Notes under the pieces: generated by a model
Database searches by the model: none
What the model was told of the DNA's origin: nothing
The model's input: the letters and a program-made list of their open reading frames with translations, nothing else
Shown here: positions 63,161 to 64,000 of the stretch, piece by piece
How positions within the stretch are numbered: the stretch's first letter is position 1
Layout of the letters: every line of letters begins with the position of its first letter
NCBI GenBank assembly: GCA_964058845.1
Contig: CAXKVR010000315.1
Coordinates: forward strand, 62,001-126,000
Reading direction: 5' to 3'
DNA: 64,000 nucleotides
Source of the DNA: Carex sylvatica
Taxonomy: Eukaryota > Streptophyta > Magnoliopsida > Poales > Cyperaceae
Translations under genes and position numbers: made by a program

Positions 63161-63495
63161 GTATTCTCTTTATAAACCATAATTAGAAAAAAAAAATTAT
63201 GAAACCAACATAATTTTTTTTTAAACTATAAGAACTGAAATGCTATTTCGATTTCGAATTTTTTTTTTAGACCAAAATGACAATTCAGTCCCAGGTATTT
63301 TTACAATTTTTTAAAGTATTTTTTTGCTCGAAATCTATAAAAATGGCTGGAACATAAATGTCATTTCGGTCCAAAAAAAAGAGGCAGAAATGACATTTCA
63401 GTTCTTATAATTTTTGTAAAAAAAAAATAATAATAATAAAAAAACACGTTGGTTTCATACTTTTTTTTTTCTAATTATGATTTATAAAAAAAATT
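63161..63495. mobile_element. Mutator-type MITE near the window end
   Basis: The inverted arms (TTTATAAACCATAATTAGAA against TTCTAATTATGATTTATAAA) enclose about 335 bp. The flanks carry the direct repeat CCAAGGCTCA (63151-63160 and 63496-63505), a 9-bp duplication plus one chance base. Confidence 0.75.
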
Positions 63496-63862
63496 CCAAG
63501 GCTCAAGTCTGCGCCGTCCCAGATATTAATGAGTATGCACTTTTTGAACCGAAATTTTTATTATTACCATACTAAAAAAAACTTAAAAACCACTTATTTT
63601 AGAAAATTCAAAATTTATCAAGACCACAATGACACTTGGCGCTCCAATTCTTGAGGGAATTGAGGCCATCATTTGTCACTGCGGCCCTCAAGAATTATCT
63701 AAAGGTGTTAACAGATCAGATTGAGTTGGATCGGGTCATTATTTTATTTATCTTTTTGGACCCAACTCGAAGTCGAAATTATTTCATCCGAATATGACCC
63801 ATGCAACTTTAGTAGTGTATTTTCTGTAGTACCGTGTTTCTGTAGGAAACAAATATGCTGCG

Positions 63863-63955
63863 ATCTGAATTAAATGAACAGTATTTTAAAAAAATTATTT
63901 TTTTAATTAATCTGAATTAAATGAACAGTATTTTAAAAAAATTATTTTTTTAAAT
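63863..63955 (+). repeat. Two tandem copies of a 47-bp unit
   Basis: The unit begins ATCTGAATTAAATGAACAGT at 63863 and again at 63910 and ends in A/T runs. It lies inside the possible MITE that starts near 63846. Confidence 0.8.
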
Positions 63956-64000
63956 TTAATTATTGATTTATTTTGAGATGCGTGCACAGAAAAACTAACT

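Larger units (their letters stand above)
60796..64000. other. Intergenic DNA downstream of the FUT cluster
   Basis: AT-rich DNA without a recognisable gene on either strand. It holds a Mutator-type MITE at 63161-63495. Two direct copies of a 47-bp unit lie at the end of the window, beside what looks like the left end (GGAAACAAATATGCTGCGAT) of a MITE of the 6632-6820 family that continues past the window. Confidence 0.55.

Overview
The window is nuclear DNA from a flowering plant, probably a dicot; I cannot name the species. The evidence is AT-rich intergenic DNA, GT/AG introns, a chloroplast protein-import gene (TIC22) and a tandem cluster of plant-specific GT37 fucosyltransferase (FUT) genes. 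Transposon-derived DNA is abundant: Mutator-type foldback MITEs, one CACTA element, (TA)n microsatellites and a satellite-like array. All genes lie on the + strand. No bacterial operon, CRISPR array, rRNA or tRNA was seen.

Layout. 1-2.2 kb: intergenic, with an ATATGCGG-rich repeat. 2.2-5.2 kb: a complete seven-exon TIC22 gene. 5.8-6.0 kb: an orphan FUT first exon. 9.1-12.2 kb and 14.2-16.3 kb: two intact two-exon FUT genes (here called FUT-B and FUT-C). 17.9-26.5 kb and 29.1-58.2 kb: two copies of a segmental duplication. The first carries FUT-D (first exon frameshifted) and the second carries FUT-E (open throughout, with a small internal deletion). 58.8-60.8 kb: FUT-F, frameshifted in exon 2. 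60.8-64 kb: intergenic.

The second duplication copy is much larger for two reasons. About 17.6 kb lies between points that are only about 0.2 kb apart in the first copy: a nest of related foldback MITEs in (TA)n tracts, followed by nine bodies of a roughly 1.76-kb tandem repeat (32.9-48.3 kb). In addition a 1.74-kb Mutator-like element and a 2.9-kb CACTA element are inserted. The array monomer is itself assembled from transposon pieces (one full MITE, one half MITE and unclassified sequence). Its central units alternate in two forms, giving a 3,510-bp higher-order dimer. A fragment of a cleavage stimulation factor 77 (CstF77) gene lies in the spacer between the duplication copies.

Together: TIC22 acts in import of proteins across the chloroplast envelope. 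The FUT genes encode predicted type II Golgi enzymes that would transfer fucose from GDP-fucose onto cell-wall glycans such as xyloglucan or arabinogalactan proteins. Every FUT gene has the same architecture: a short first exon coding for the cytosolic tail and membrane anchor, a phase-1 intron, and a second exon coding for the whole catalytic domain. The cluster shows birth-and-death evolution. Two copies look sound, one is slightly deleted, two are broken, and one is reduced to its first exon.
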